Below, in pieces: positions 35,824 to 47,682 of a stretch of DNA of 64,000 bases. This DNA comes from Cheilinus undulatus. Its lineage: Eukaryota > Chordata > Actinopteri > Labriformes > Labridae. The notes under the pieces were generated by a model, which saw only the letters and a list, made by a program, of their open reading frames with translations, was not told where the DNA came from and ran no database searches. Made by a program: the position numbers and the translations under genes. The stretch is from NCBI RefSeq assembly GCF_018320785.1, contig NC_054865.1, positions 13,303,579 through 13,367,578 of the forward strand, written 5' to 3'. The stretch's first letter is position 1. Every line of letters begins with the position of its first letter.

Positions 35824-37140
35824 CAGGGGCTTTTCTATTTTTAAACCCAGAAGGGAAGGTTTTGTAAAATTACTTGAGCAGAAAGTAGATAAACCATTTC
35901 TATAAGCAGTCTAGTTGTAATTCCAAGCTAAAAATGTCTTATTCCTTTTTTTTAAGGCCTGGAGAAAACCTCTTAAAATCATAACAACTGAACCAAAATG
36001 AATTCTTTGGAAAATTCAATACACCATTACATAGACCATTATGTTGTGTTGTCAAAGCAGGGAGATGTAATAACAGTATTGATGGTACCAGTGTATGTGT
36101 TTGGGTTTCATACCATTGTTATTAGTCACACCTGTGTTCATTAAAGGCCTGCTGGCTGCAGTTTGAAGCTTTGGGTTATATAAGAGAAATATAAAGGTGA
36201 GGAATAGAGCCCAGAAAGATACCTGACAGATTTGTACAGATGGACCCAAATGAAAATTAATACATCAGGTGCAATCCTGTCAGTGTGAGCACGAGGTGAA
36301 AACAGTAAACCCGTTTCCCACCTCTTTTAGGAAATCATTACTCCATTATATATTTATGCACCATTTTTTCTAATTTCTGCTACATGAATATGCAGAATGT
36401 TGCAGATTAAGCCTTTAACATAGTTGCAAGTTCAGAAATCAAAGTTTGGAGAGAATAATCTAACATGTCTTATATGCTCTCCTGTTTCATGCTGCTATTA
36501 GAGGGGATTATGCCCCTCTTGGCAAAAAAAAACATTCAAGCAGCTTTGTTTTTTTCTATGTCTTGTGTCTGTTCTCCTTTCAATCACATTAAGAAGAATG
36601 AAGTGTTCCCTTATAAAAACATGAACAGGTACTGGATTAAAAATGCATTCAAACATGCAGAGATACTGATTTAAGGAAAATCTGCAGTGCTTTCTTTAAT
36701 TTTCCAGAGCTGCTCAAGAAGTTCTGATGCTGTGTGTGTGCAAGCAAACCTCCCAACCTTTAATGGTCCTTATAGGTGATTAGCTGCATTGAGAGAATAA
36801 ATTGATTTAGCTTAGCGTGTCAGCCTGTAATGGCTCTGCAGCAACGTCACGCACTGTCTGATTGACAGGAACATGTAGTGAAAGCACTGAAGGTTTCCTC
36901 TAAGGGTTTCCTCTGGCCTCAGAGAGGTCATGAGATTTACTCTGCATACACACCTGTGAACTGAAAAAAAAACCTCTGACCAGCAGTCAAGCAGAAGGGA
37001 TCAATGGAAATGATATTTTCTTTGATTTTCACTTCCAGTATTTTTGTTAATCACTTTCTGGGTAGAATTAGCAAAGCAAAAGGTGTACATAATCAATACA
37101 TTTGGTTATTTTATGATTAGAACTTTGTTTTTCAAGATTT
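35824..37140. other. pnoc intron 1, no feature seen
   Basis: AT-rich, no recognised repeat, exon or RNA gene. Confidence 0.4.
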
Positions 37141-37330
37141 CTGGGGGGGCTTTTTTCCCTTTATTAAGATAGGATAGCTGAAGAGAGACAGGAAACATGG
37201 GGAGAAAGGACGGGTGGAAGACATGCACCAAACAGTGCTGAGACTGGAAATCGATCCTGCGATCAGTGCGTTGAGGACTATCGCCTCTGTATGTGAGTGT
37301 CTGCTCTACCCACTGAGCTAAACCAGCTCC
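37141..37330 (-). mobile_element. tRNA-derived SINE, minus strand
   Basis: On the minus strand the head reads GGAGCTGGTTTAGCTCAGTG with a box A of the form TTAGCTCAGTGGGTAGAGCA, followed by a box B-like GGATCGATTTCC. This is a tRNA-like pol III promoter. The body continues to about 37,141, ending in AGCCCCCC-type sequence. It cannot be a functional tRNA: the segment between boxes is too long and the acceptor stem does not close. Confidence 0.8.
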
Positions 37331-37351
37331 TAGAACTCAACAGAAAAAAGC

Positions 37352-37925
37352 TTGTCTTTTATGAAAACACTCTTAAAGCCCATTTCAGACTGGGAGCGTG
37401 TTTTGTTGCTTGCGTGTATCACGCGCGTATGCTCCGGCTCCTGTTGGTGCGGCTTTCACACAGGGCATGAGTTTGCTGCGTGTCAGGCGCATCTCCCTAC
37501 CCTCAAAGCCCTGTCCTTCTTCATTAAGTTTTACCTGAATAAACCCCCTACAAGCTACTTGAGTCAGTGTTTAGAGGAAGTGTGTCAGGAGCTATTCAAA
37601 ACAAAAGCATTCTGTACAAGTGAAAGGAGTGTCTCTACACAATTACTAAACCAGACTTTTATTTGAAAAGCACAAACTAGAAAAGCACTTACTGTGTTTG
37701 AATTTCCGGTGACATATTCTACTTGTGTGGAGACAGAAAGATTCACTAATAGAGACCAACCAGGCTGTAAACCAGTTTATTTTGTGTGTCAAAACCAGAT
37801 GTTTAACAGGTGTCCAGACGGGACTTCCGGTGTTCCTGCAGCCAGCCTCAAGTGGACACTCACGGTATAGCAATTTTTGGCACTTCTGCATTGGCTTCAT
37901 TTTTCAGGACCGGAGGTTGCCGCTT
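37352..37925. repeat. composite dispersed repeat region (contains copy 2 of the 25.3-kb core)
   Basis: 37,520-37,780 is collinear with 25,330-25,590. The flanks are richer in CG than the intron (GTGTATCACGCGCGTATGC near 37,413; CCAGACGGGACTTCCGG near 37,813), consistent with one larger element. Boundaries are approximate. Confidence 0.55.
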
Positions 37926-38811
37926 GCTCAAATCACATACTTCTGTTAGTATACTGTAGTATAGTGGTTTAGAAATGAGTACGTAAGTGACCTAGCTTTT
38001 ACCACTTCGGGGTACCTTGTCTGGCCGTGGGTGGGACTTTTGACTTTTTTTAGGTTTTTGTTAAATGCCTGAAATAAGGTTTAATGCCTGAAAACAAGCT
38101 CTTTTAACATTTTTTTCCTACAACATAATATACATCCAATTAGTGCCTCACTTTTGAAACCTATATCTTTTTGTGTCCTAATAAAGGCAGTTGCTAAAGG
38201 GCAGCCGACTAGGACTACAGCGTTTGTTGGGACCGTTATATGTCCTCACGCTGAGCAAGGCACCTGAGCCTGCTTCTTACTCGTATCCTTGTATGAGACA
38301 CACGGGTGATAATGTTAAATTCAGTCAAACTTGTAGTTCAATATAGCATGACATTAGCTTGGTACTTTCATCAATTGTATTTACAAACCAAATATGGTGC
38401 TTATATTATTAATTCATGAGGATTATCTTCATGAACAGACTGTAAGTTTCATTAACTTTTACTGGACGTAGATCTTATTTTTAGCAGTGCTCCCATAAAC
38501 ATGGAAAACTCCCATAGGCTCTTTGCTGAGGAAACCCATGCAACGCCTAGAAAACCACATCATCACTGCACCACTCTATACAGTACACCTAAATGCAGTA
38601 CAGAGCACTCTATCACAGTGGGTTAGTATTGTCTCAAATCACGCACTACTACTTTGCACTAACAGAAAGTGACATGTGAAACTAGTGCACTAGTTTGCTA
38701 ACAGTACATCACATCATCAATATGGCGCTCATTTAGGGTACGAAGAATCCATTGTTCCACTTCTCAGTTTGAATTCACTGTGTGCACATATGCACTCAAA
38801 ATGTTAAGTAT
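37926..38811. other. pnoc intron 1, no feature seen
   Basis: No recognised repeat or exon. AGTGCACTAGTTTGC near 38,680 resembles the interior of MITEs such as the one that follows, but no ends were found. Confidence 0.35.
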
Positions 38812-38880
38812 TTACATCTGTGTTTAAAAAGGCACAAAGTAAATATAGATTGAGTCTGAACTACATTGAGATTTTTATTT
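38812..38880 (+). repeat. short dispersed repeat, pairs with 41,148-41,217
   Basis: ACATCTGTGT and ATTGAGTCTGAACTACA.TGA with a similar tail occur in the same order at both places. The two copies differ at scattered positions. Confidence 0.6.
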
Positions 38881-38910
38881 AGTATAGAAGTACGTGATTT
38901 GGGACACACT

Positions 38911-39281
38911 GGCTGTGTCCGAAACCACACACACTCATTCCCTACTCCCTATCCACTATATAGTGAGCAGCATATGGTGGACTATATAGAGGACTCAGCT
39001 GCAAAACACAAAAATGATTTCAGACACCACTCCGTCTCACAGTTAAAACATTTAGCAACAATGGCTCATAGATTTCCATGATGACAGCTGAGGGATATGT
39101 AGAATTTCACTGAAAACTGACACTGAATGCAACGTATTTTCACAAAAAGATAAAAATAACGATAGATAAAAAAGTTTTGTGTCTTTAGTGGTAAAATAGT
39201 GTACATTTTTGTGTGTATTATCACTTATTTTTGCATAAAGATGATATATATCGTGAATAGAGAGTGATTTCAGACACAGCC
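38911..39281. mobile_element. 371-bp MITE, GGCTGTGTC termini
   Basis: GGCTGTGTCCGAAACCAC at the left is the inverse of GTGATTTCAGACACAGCC at the right. The interior is AT-rich with a CACTATATAGTG palindrome near the left end. No target duplication longer than 3 bp (ACT) is visible. The terminal type is common in fish. Confidence 0.65.
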
Positions 39282-41472
39282 ACTATATGTTACCTAATGC
39301 GCATGTCGCTACAGCTCAAGCTAACATTAGCTAAAGCTTATAAAAGGGAGCAGTCACTATGCACATTTCTTGCACAAAAGATAGAATTTATGTTTGTTGT
39401 GCTCAGATGTGGAGAATTGTACCTATTTAATCACCAACAATACAAATAATAATAATATAGAATAATTTGTCTAAAGTTGAAAAGTTGAAGTTCCGACAAA
39501 AGAAATACAACAAAGATGTCATTTTAAAGAAATGAAGGCATTCTAGTGAAAATTCTACTCCTTGTGTTGAACTGATCAACTACACTAATTAAGACCCTTT
39601 TAAATGGGTTCTTAGCTCAAAAGAAGTGGTTTGCAGTTTCAATTATTCATTATTTTAGCCAAATTCACCAAAATAGTCCATGTAAATTTAACAAGAACTT
39701 TTTTTCTGCTGCAACTCAGCTCTTATTCTTTGCTTTTCATATCTTGAAAAGACATATTATATCTATAATATGTCTATCTGGACTAGTCTTGTGAATAGGG
39801 TTTATAATAAGTGTAGTGAGACATTTTGACTACAAACAGGACAAATTCATTCAGTAACGTTTGCATTTTTTATTCACCATTTGTCACTGTTTATCTTTTC
39901 CCTGCTTTTTGGGCTGTAGCAACAGGATCAATTCCTCCTACGGGTGATCAATAAAGGTTATCTTATCACAACAAATTTGCATAGAGGGCACAGTTTGTAA
40001 AAAGTACATTAGAGATGGCAGCCTCTTTGTTCCAGGTGACAATAGGGGGAAATCTTCACACAGATACAAGGCAGATGCTACTTGGTTATGGAGAAGGGAA
40101 ACAATGAGTGAGATTAGTTATTGTTTTTGGAATAATTGAACATTTGGCGACCTAAATATTGTGACATTTCTGCAATGAATCCTTTCAGTATGCATAGTGC
40201 ATATTTTTGTCAGTTTTAGAGAAATACAAAGAGAGAAAAGGTGTTTGACACAGGACGGGTGAGGGGGAAACAAGATGAACAAGATTTAAAGTATCAGAAA
40301 TACGTAGCTGTGAAGGTAAGGCCTTATAAATAAGTCTACTGTAGTATAGGCTGACCCAGAGGCAATTAATATATAGGTTGCATATCTTTAATCAACCTGA
40401 TCAGTAGTATAGATCTGCTGTCTTGAAATGTGTCACATCAGTATCTGCTATGCCACTTTTGCAGCGAGCTATCAATATTGAAACAAAGAGCTGGGTGTAT
40501 TTTGAGTGGGCCCAAGATGAGTTGTCAGTCAAAATGACTTTTTGTCTGACAGATAAAGTGGTCCTGCATTTGGCTCCAGGCAGAAGACTAACTAACATTT
40601 AATTACCTGTCAAAGTGTCTCATCGACCAACAAAGCCAACATCATAAATACACTCTTGATTATTCAATATTTGAGTTGCTGTCTTTAATATGCAGGCCAC
40701 TCTCTCCTGTAACACAAGGAAGTCATTGTTCTCTACTTTAAAATAAAGAATCTCATCAAAATCAGCTTTTTACTTGTGCAGAATTAATGCAGCTGTGCAG
40801 AGGCGTTTTGATTTTCTTTGTCTTAGTATGTATTCATATTTCATTATATTTTGATTTTAGTTAGCAAGATTTTTACCTGTTAAAAATGAGCCTGAAAACT
40901 TAAAGTCATGAAATCTCCACAAGTAACTGATGCAAATGCCATATTTGATAATCTATACAATAATGGATTTAAATTGGGAGAAAATTTATTTTTGTGCTTA
41001 TTTTTGCACTCAAATTTTGCTTTCATTTTTGATGAGATCATAGATATAATCAATTTATACTTGTATGTATAAATCATAAATATATATATAATTTTTCACA
41101 CCAGTTTTCTTCAGGGTTTTTATGCTTAAAGATTTGATAAAAGGGACTCACATCTGTGTCTAAATAGGCATGAAGTCAGTATAAATTGAGTCTGAACTAC
41201 ACTGAAGTCTTTAAATAGATTGAACCAAAGTCCCTGACCCAGACATATAGTTTATATGGAAAATATAAAGTAACTTCTGTATGAATAGGCACTTTTCTGC
41301 TGAAAAGAGTGTGATCATATAATACTACAAAAATAGCTTAGTATTGAATTAGATAGTGATATTAAAAAATGACTTAATATGACTTGAAAATTTGTATAAA
41401 ATCCTGTTTCTGATAAAAAATGACACAATTTTGGTATCAGTGTGCAAACATGATTAGAGCTAACCTGGCACG
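39282..41472. other. pnoc intron 1, mostly featureless
   Basis: Holds a LINE/SINE tail at 39,911-39,967 and the second copy of the short repeat at 41,148-41,217. Otherwise nothing recognised. Confidence 0.4.
39911..39967 (+). mobile_element. LINE/SINE 3'-end fragment
   Basis: GGCTGTAGCAACAGG, then ATTCCTCCTACGGG and GATCAATAAAGGTTATCTTA form the characteristic conserved tail (stem-like CTCC..GGG followed by an AATAAAG and a TATCT-type repeat) of fish L2-type LINEs and the SINEs that share their tails. Only the tail is present. Confidence 0.5.
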
Positions 41473-41990
41473 CCAGATGGATGTCTTTCACACATCCATC
41501 TGGTAAACCACTCATAGACAGTGTTTGGGAAAGGGCAGAGCCTTTGAAAAACACTTGGAGGGTGATTGGATGAACCTTCTGTCTGTCACATCTTTACGGG
41601 CCAATCAGAGCAACAATACATGACATAGCCGCTACCAAGCTGCATCCCTACCGAAGGAGTATACTCCATAACTGCATAACAAGAACCATGGTGACAGTAG
41701 ACATGTAAGTACTCGACTTTTGTCATTTTTGTAAAGAAAACAACTCGATGCTGTTCTTTGTTCTTCTTTTAACAAAGAAATTCTGACAAAACTGGCGCTT
41801 TAGCAGCATCCACTTTAATGTCTTCCACCATAATTCTTGTTGCTGCTTGCTTACGTCATGACTCCGCCACACCCGAAAGTACTGCCCCGCAGTGCTGATT
41901 GGTCCTGTCACGTTCTAACCAGGCCCAAACGGTTTAGATGGGAGCTTTGCAAAAACACAAATTTTAGTACAAGAAAAAGATGGCCCCTGG
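41473..41990. repeat. dispersed repeat with CCAGATGGATG palindrome, CG-containing
   Basis: Begins with the perfect inverted repeat CCAGATGGATG / CATCCATCTGG (41,473-41,503, 9-nt spacer), followed by ACGGGCCAATCAGAGCAACA and similar blocks that I recall as a common fish repeat. CG dinucleotides are frequent at 41,850-41,940. The family name is unknown to me. Confidence 0.45.
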
Positions 41991-44094
41991 CTTACAGGGT
42001 TAAAATCCTGAGACCCAGAGCTGATTTTTAAGAGTTTAAAGACTGGTGTTGATAAAGAACACATAGCTTTTTACTTTAAGGAATTACTAACATCCAACTA
42101 ACTATTCAAATGTCACATGGTGACAAATAATGCTGTTACTTGCCTTTAACTTGTTTCATTTTCCCTCCAAGTTGTCTTCATCCATGCTCGTGCCCCTGGT
42201 GACCCCTAAGGGGTTGGGAGTCCACTTTGGAAAACACTGTTCTTGCACTCCACATTTTTCACAATAAGATCAAAAAAGCAAATTCTATTACAGATATGGC
42301 AATACAATAAGGCAGGAACAATACACTATAAGACTACAAAACCCCCATTTATATAACATTTCTACTGTACCATGGGCTCAAAATGAGCACAGCTTTCACT
42401 TGCTTTTAGCCAGAGCATGACTTGTGTTATACTAATAAAACGTATCTGGAGTATATTCCCTTTGATAGGTGCTGTGTCCAAGTCTTCATAGACCTTAAAA
42501 GAGAAAACTGCACTCAAAATTGAGACGTATGATGTTTTATTTAATAGTTTCTTCTCACCATGCTCCTGATTATTTTCTAATTGTTCCTTATTGTACAGAA
42601 ACTGTAGATAAACTGTTACTATAAAACATGTTTTAAAAAACACAGGTTAAACTCTCAAACTAAGTACATGGTATGTTTTGTATGTGTTAGGTCTTTGTAC
42701 AGTCTGAAGCTTGAGCTCATACAGTCATACAAAATGGAAGAACTTGGAAAAAAATGGCTATTTTCTTAAATAAGGACACTTCCTGGTTTTTAGAAGGTCC
42801 TTCACACGGATAACTGAGTCCAAATTTCCAGGCTGCTTTCACTTGAAAACCACCCACAAAGTCAGAGAGGTCACAGCCAGGTACATGGTGTGCCGACATG
42901 AATTTGACATTATTGTGGTCATTACATTTCAGTGACGCAATAATCTACAGCTCAGCTCTTAGAAATAAAGAAGGATTGCTAAAAAGGATGCACACTGCTC
43001 CTGGTTCAATCACGCGTGAATAATCCGGCTTTAAGACGCTCTTCGGCCGCAGAGTAATTTATTTTCTACTTCCTGCTCTTGATGGGAAAATGGCATAATG
43101 GAGGAAAATAATGGTGGAAACAGTCGATAAGACGAAGGAAACAGTTTGAGAAGTTTGTACTCCCAGGAGTTGTGAATCAAAGTTTACACCTCAGTGCTTC
43201 TTAATTTTAGAAATACAAATTCATGATTGACTAAGAGCGCTTTTAAATCAACAACATGGAAATGATCAAGATGTTTCTTTATTTAATAGGTAGAGATTGG
43301 TGACTTTCGTTAAAAATGTAACACTGTTGCTCTGTTTCAGTGAGGTGGCTTTGAACACTGCCTATGTTTTAAACTTTATCACAGGGTAAAGTTAATTTCA
43401 TATGTAACTCTCCTTGGTAAGACGTGGTCCAATGGCCCACACTCTGCTCGTATTAAAGGCTGACCCTGTTCACATACTGGACAGCCAGGGGGTTCCCTGT
43501 TTCTAAAAGCTGCTCCTCATTCATTATCTGCTGGACTGTAAGACCTCCATCATCATCAGCGCCTCAGTGCTGCACCAGACACTAATGACTTAATTAACTG
43601 GTTTATTTAGTGGTTAATCATTTAATTAAAGGCAGAGTAATTGGGTTTAAAGGCTCTCCAGAGAGAAACAGGCAGACGTCAGTGAGAGATCACAGCTGAG
43701 TTCATTTTGAAAGAATTTTAGACAGACAAGGATCAGATCAAGATTTCCATAGAGTACCAGTGTATGTAGGCACTTTTCTGTGATGCTGTGAGTGAAAATT
43801 TTGGGATCTTGTGTTGGTAACCCCTCAACGCTGATGGATGCCCAGATTCCATGTCTATGACCGGGCAGATTCAGCTGTCGCTGTCCAGAGAATGAATGGA
43901 CCAATGAGCATCATTTCAGGAAGACAAGGGAACAGCTACATGTGGTTTAGTTGTACTGCAAGCTCGTAGACACCGATGGCTAGTGAAGAGATTGGCCTGG
44001 ATGCAGCTATAGCAGCAGTTTCAAGCTAAATGGACAAAAGAATTGGTCACCTGGTCAATACATCAACAGGAAAACTGCTGTTTTCAGATACATT
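41991..44094. other. pnoc intron 1, no gene seen
   Basis: A short hAT-type end (GTCCACTTTGGAAAACACTG) lies at 42,221-42,240. The segment 43,430-43,660, with several TAATTA/TTAATTAA homeodomain-type sites, looks less repetitive and may be conserved. This is inference only. Confidence 0.4.
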
Positions 44095-44790
44095 TCAAAT
44101 TACATCCTTTTGCTGCTGTAACAGCCTTCACTCTTCTCCAAAATTTTGGAGTGTTCCCGTGGGAATTTGTGCCCATTCTGTAGAGCATTTATGAGGTCAG
44201 GCACTGATGTTGGATGAGAGGGCCTGGCTCGCAATCTCCATTCCAATTCATCCCAAAGATGCCTGATGGGGTTGGGGTCAGGGCAGGCCAGTTAAGTTCT
44301 TCCACACTGGACTCATCAAATCATGTCTTTATAGTCCTTGTTTTGTGCACTGGGGAGCAGTCATCTTGGATTGAGAAAAGGGCCTTCTCCAAACTGTTGC
44401 CACAAAGTTGGACGCATAGCATTGTTCAAAATGGCTTGGTATGCTGCATTAAGATTGTCCTACACTGGAGATGAGGAACCTAGTCTAAACTGCGAAAAAC
44501 AGCCCCATACCATTATCCCTCCCCCACCAAACTTCACTGTCAGAACAGTGCAATCAGTCAGGTAATGTTCTCCTGGTGTCTGCCAAACCCAGACTCACCA
44601 ATCTGCCATCTGACCCCGCTGTGTGATTTGACGTAGCTGAGTTGCTGTTGTTCCTAAATGCTTCTATTTTCTTATATCACTTAGAGCTGCCTGAGGAATA
44701 TCCAGCAGTGATATGGAGTTACTGAGCTCTTCAGAACAACCCGCTAATATCACAAGTGTTTGCAAATTAAGACTGCATGGCTAACTGAAA
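44095..44790 (-). mobile_element. Tc1-like transposon (family A), second copy
   Basis: Collinear with 32,430-33,180. Shared blocks include TGAGGTCAGGCACTGATGTTG, ATCATGTCTTTATAGTC, GTTGCCACAAAGTTGGA and CCATACCATTATCCCTCC. It extends further at the N-terminal side (GAGCTCTTCAGAACAACCCG, encoding a diverged start of the transposase). Disrupted throughout. Confidence 0.75.
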
Positions 44791-47548
44791 GCCCTGACTT
44801 GTTAACATGCAATATAACTGAAAATCAAGCTGTCCCGCTGCCAAGACGTATGTGTCATGCATGCAGTCTGAAACAACATAGGCCAACATAAGCCAGGATG
44901 TTGTGTCATGGCCTTGGATTCCTCAGTTGGTTCAACCCATGTCCCATGTCTCTGAAAGGACTCATTGTGCATCAAGTTGAAGTTTTTTACAGAAACTGAG
45001 CAGGAACTGTGATTTAATCCATCAATATTTTACACCAACTATGACTAGAGGGTCTCAGCTGTCATTGGCCGAGAGGCTAGGTACACCCTGAACTGGTCAC
45101 AACCAGTCAGAACTATGGGCAATTTAGAGTCTGCCATGATATTGAGGTTACAGTTGGATCAGAGACTATTTGCGGATTGGTTGAGAGCTCTTGCATGTTA
45201 ATGTATGATATTTCTTGATGAAAATACTTTGAAATAATTAACAATTATTGTAGTGAGAAAACAACAACGTACATTTAGAACTTTAATAAGACTACAAAAA
45301 ATGAGTTTGTATCTATTTTTTAGGTGCCATCCCAGGTAGAACCAGCACACCATGGTACACCTGTAACTGCATGAAGAGGTTAATGCTGAATACAGTTCAG
45401 AGCAGCAGGGGTAGCTATATGAAGTAGTGTTACTGTAGCGTCTTTACATCAGGCTATCTACCCTAACATGCATCAGGCATGTATTCCACTGGTTTTGTCC
45501 TGACTCAAGGATGCTGCCTCTTCTGGCCACACCTCATTAGATAACAGAGGAGATGATGTGACGTCTCCTTCATGCATTATTCTTAATGATGGCAGATCAT
45601 TTTTTGAAGCCAAGACTGACAAGAGTCAATGACAGGAGGATGGAGAAATGAGGCGCATTTTGGCCAAGTGATATCGCCCAAGCTGTTTGTCTAAACCCGG
45701 CACCATCTGTTAATCTGCTCCCGCCCTTAGCCGTCCTACAAAACTCTTTAAAACAGCTCCTCCTGCCCTTCACTGACAAAACAAGATAATCTTAACACAC
45801 TTTAATTGTCTTAGCTCTTAAAGACTTATTAATTAAGATAAATAATGATTCATTTTTATTAATTTTGCAGAGCTGCAGGGATTGTAATGAATGTTGGGTA
45901 ATTTCATTTTTATAAGTTGCAATTACTCTCAATAAATTCACATTTCAAGAGATAATAAAGAAGTATTTGATTGAAGACAATTAGTCTTCCTTCAGCTGAA
46001 TTAATTTAACAGATAATGACAACCTACAGCTATGAGAGCAATATAGAGGAGTATGTGTCTGTCAGTGTTGGAGCAAACGTGAGAGTTTAGTGTGTGTGTC
46101 TGTGCTGCAGATTCTTGTGTGTCTGAATGGTGTGTGTATTGTGCATGTTTTTGAGAGTGTGTCAGCAACAAACAATGACTCATTTTGTTGCCAGAGGCAT
46201 TAATTGAGGCATCAATTAAAGGAGTTAACGAGTTTGTTTAATGAGATGAAAACTCTGGTTGTGTTTCTGACGTCAGACTCAGCAGGCTGGGCTGTTCCCA
46301 CCAGAATAAGGTCAAATCATTTGTCTTTCCTCTATCTTTTTATTCCAAAAGTCTCTCTCCATACATCTGTTTTTTATCTGCTGTCCTCTCTGGCTCTCTC
46401 TCTCACTTCCTGTCCTGTTTGACTCACTTACATACATACTTACGTACTTAACCACCATCAACCATTTCTAATTACATACAAAGTTACATTTAGTCGCCAT
46501 GATCAGTCCTATGAGGCCATTAAGTATAGAAATGTAAAAAGCGACAAGGTGCTCTTGATAGCTGTAAGATCATGTAACTGAGCGTCTGCCTCAAAAGTCA
46601 TGTTGATGTATCTGCGATGGCAGCAGTGCCCCCTGTAGCCTGAACATACAGGAATGCACAGATCAGTTTTCTGACTACTGATAGTGATATCATAATTTAT
46701 TTTGATGTAGATCAGACATACAAAGGAGGAAACTAATGGGTTGAACTCTTATCAAATAACACAAAAGTGGCAGATTGATGTCCTCCTGTTCATGTGACTA
46801 ACATCACAAATCCTGCTGTGTGTCTATTGTGCATGCACACATCACCATGCCAGTTGTAAAGCTAATTATTTTTTTTAGCCCAGCTCATTTTTATAGAAGA
46901 AATCAACATAGTGTCTCAGATGTAGTGATGGGACTTTTGGCTTCCTCCTCCACCCCAGCCTCATCCTTCATAGCTCAAAGCCTGTTGCACCCTCATATTC
47001 AGATTCATGCTACTATGGATTAATTACTTTTGAACTTATTCTATTATTCACACGTTGTCATTAAGGTATCTATCCATATGGGGGTTTCTAGCTTTGCACT
47101 CCCTGGAATGTCAAAGTATGCTGCTCTGAAATGCTCAAATCAGAGCACCATGATCAAAAAATCAGCTGCATTTGGATGCTGCAAGATGCAGTTGAAAATC
47201 ACAGATGATAGAGCCATTGATGGTGCTGCTCCTCATAGAATAGTCTATCTGTAAATATTAGAATTTAGGACATTCATAGTTTTAGAATATTGCTCAAGAG
47301 CCACCTCTTTGCATTGGCTGTCTGGTTGAGCTTACACCCTGAAGATTTTATGCAACCATGTTTGTGTTTTTGATTGTTTGTTTAACACTTTTAAGCTCTT
47401 TATATGTGGTGTATAATCAAACTTTGACATGAGTTAAAAAGGCAGAGATGGAAATACATTGCACATCAGTTATATATTTTATCAGCAGAATTTTCTCTTC
47501 CCTGTTGTCACTCTAAAGTTGTGTATTTTCTCTGCTCATGTCATGCAG
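44791..47548. other. pnoc intron 1, distal part
   Basis: No exon seen. 45,055-45,135 resembles a fragment of a common fish repeat (TACACCCTGAACTGGTCAC). 45,780-46,240 is unusually rich in TAATTA/ATTAA-type homeodomain sites without being a simple repeat. The last 100 bases carry the pyrimidine tract of the exon 2 acceptor. Confidence 0.4.
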
Positions 47549-47682
47549 CAGCTGGTGGGACCATGAAGACCGTGGTGACTCTGCTGCTGCTTTGTCTGTG
47601 TCATCGTGGACAGAGTGACTGCCAGGCAGACTGCCTGTCCTGCAGCAACATCCTGCCCAGACATCTCAGTTTTAATACAATG
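47549..47682 (+). CDS. pnoc: pnoc exon 2: start codon, signal peptide, first cysteines
   Basis: The acceptor is TCATGCAGCAG, a NAGNAG pair, so the exon starts at 47,549 or 47,552; both lie in the 5'UTR. ATG at 47,563 opens 40 codons ending in ATG at 47,680-47,682, then donor GTGAGC, phase 0. Residues 1-18 form a signal peptide with a hydrophobic core VVTLLLLCLC. C20, C24 and C27 follow in the C-x3-C-x2-C spacing of opioid precursors. Confidence 0.93.

Noticed and set aside
37141..37330. Possible tRNA gene (minus strand)
   Set aside because: Box A and box B are present but too far apart and no acceptor stem or anticodon loop can be formed; a tRNA-derived SINE explains it.
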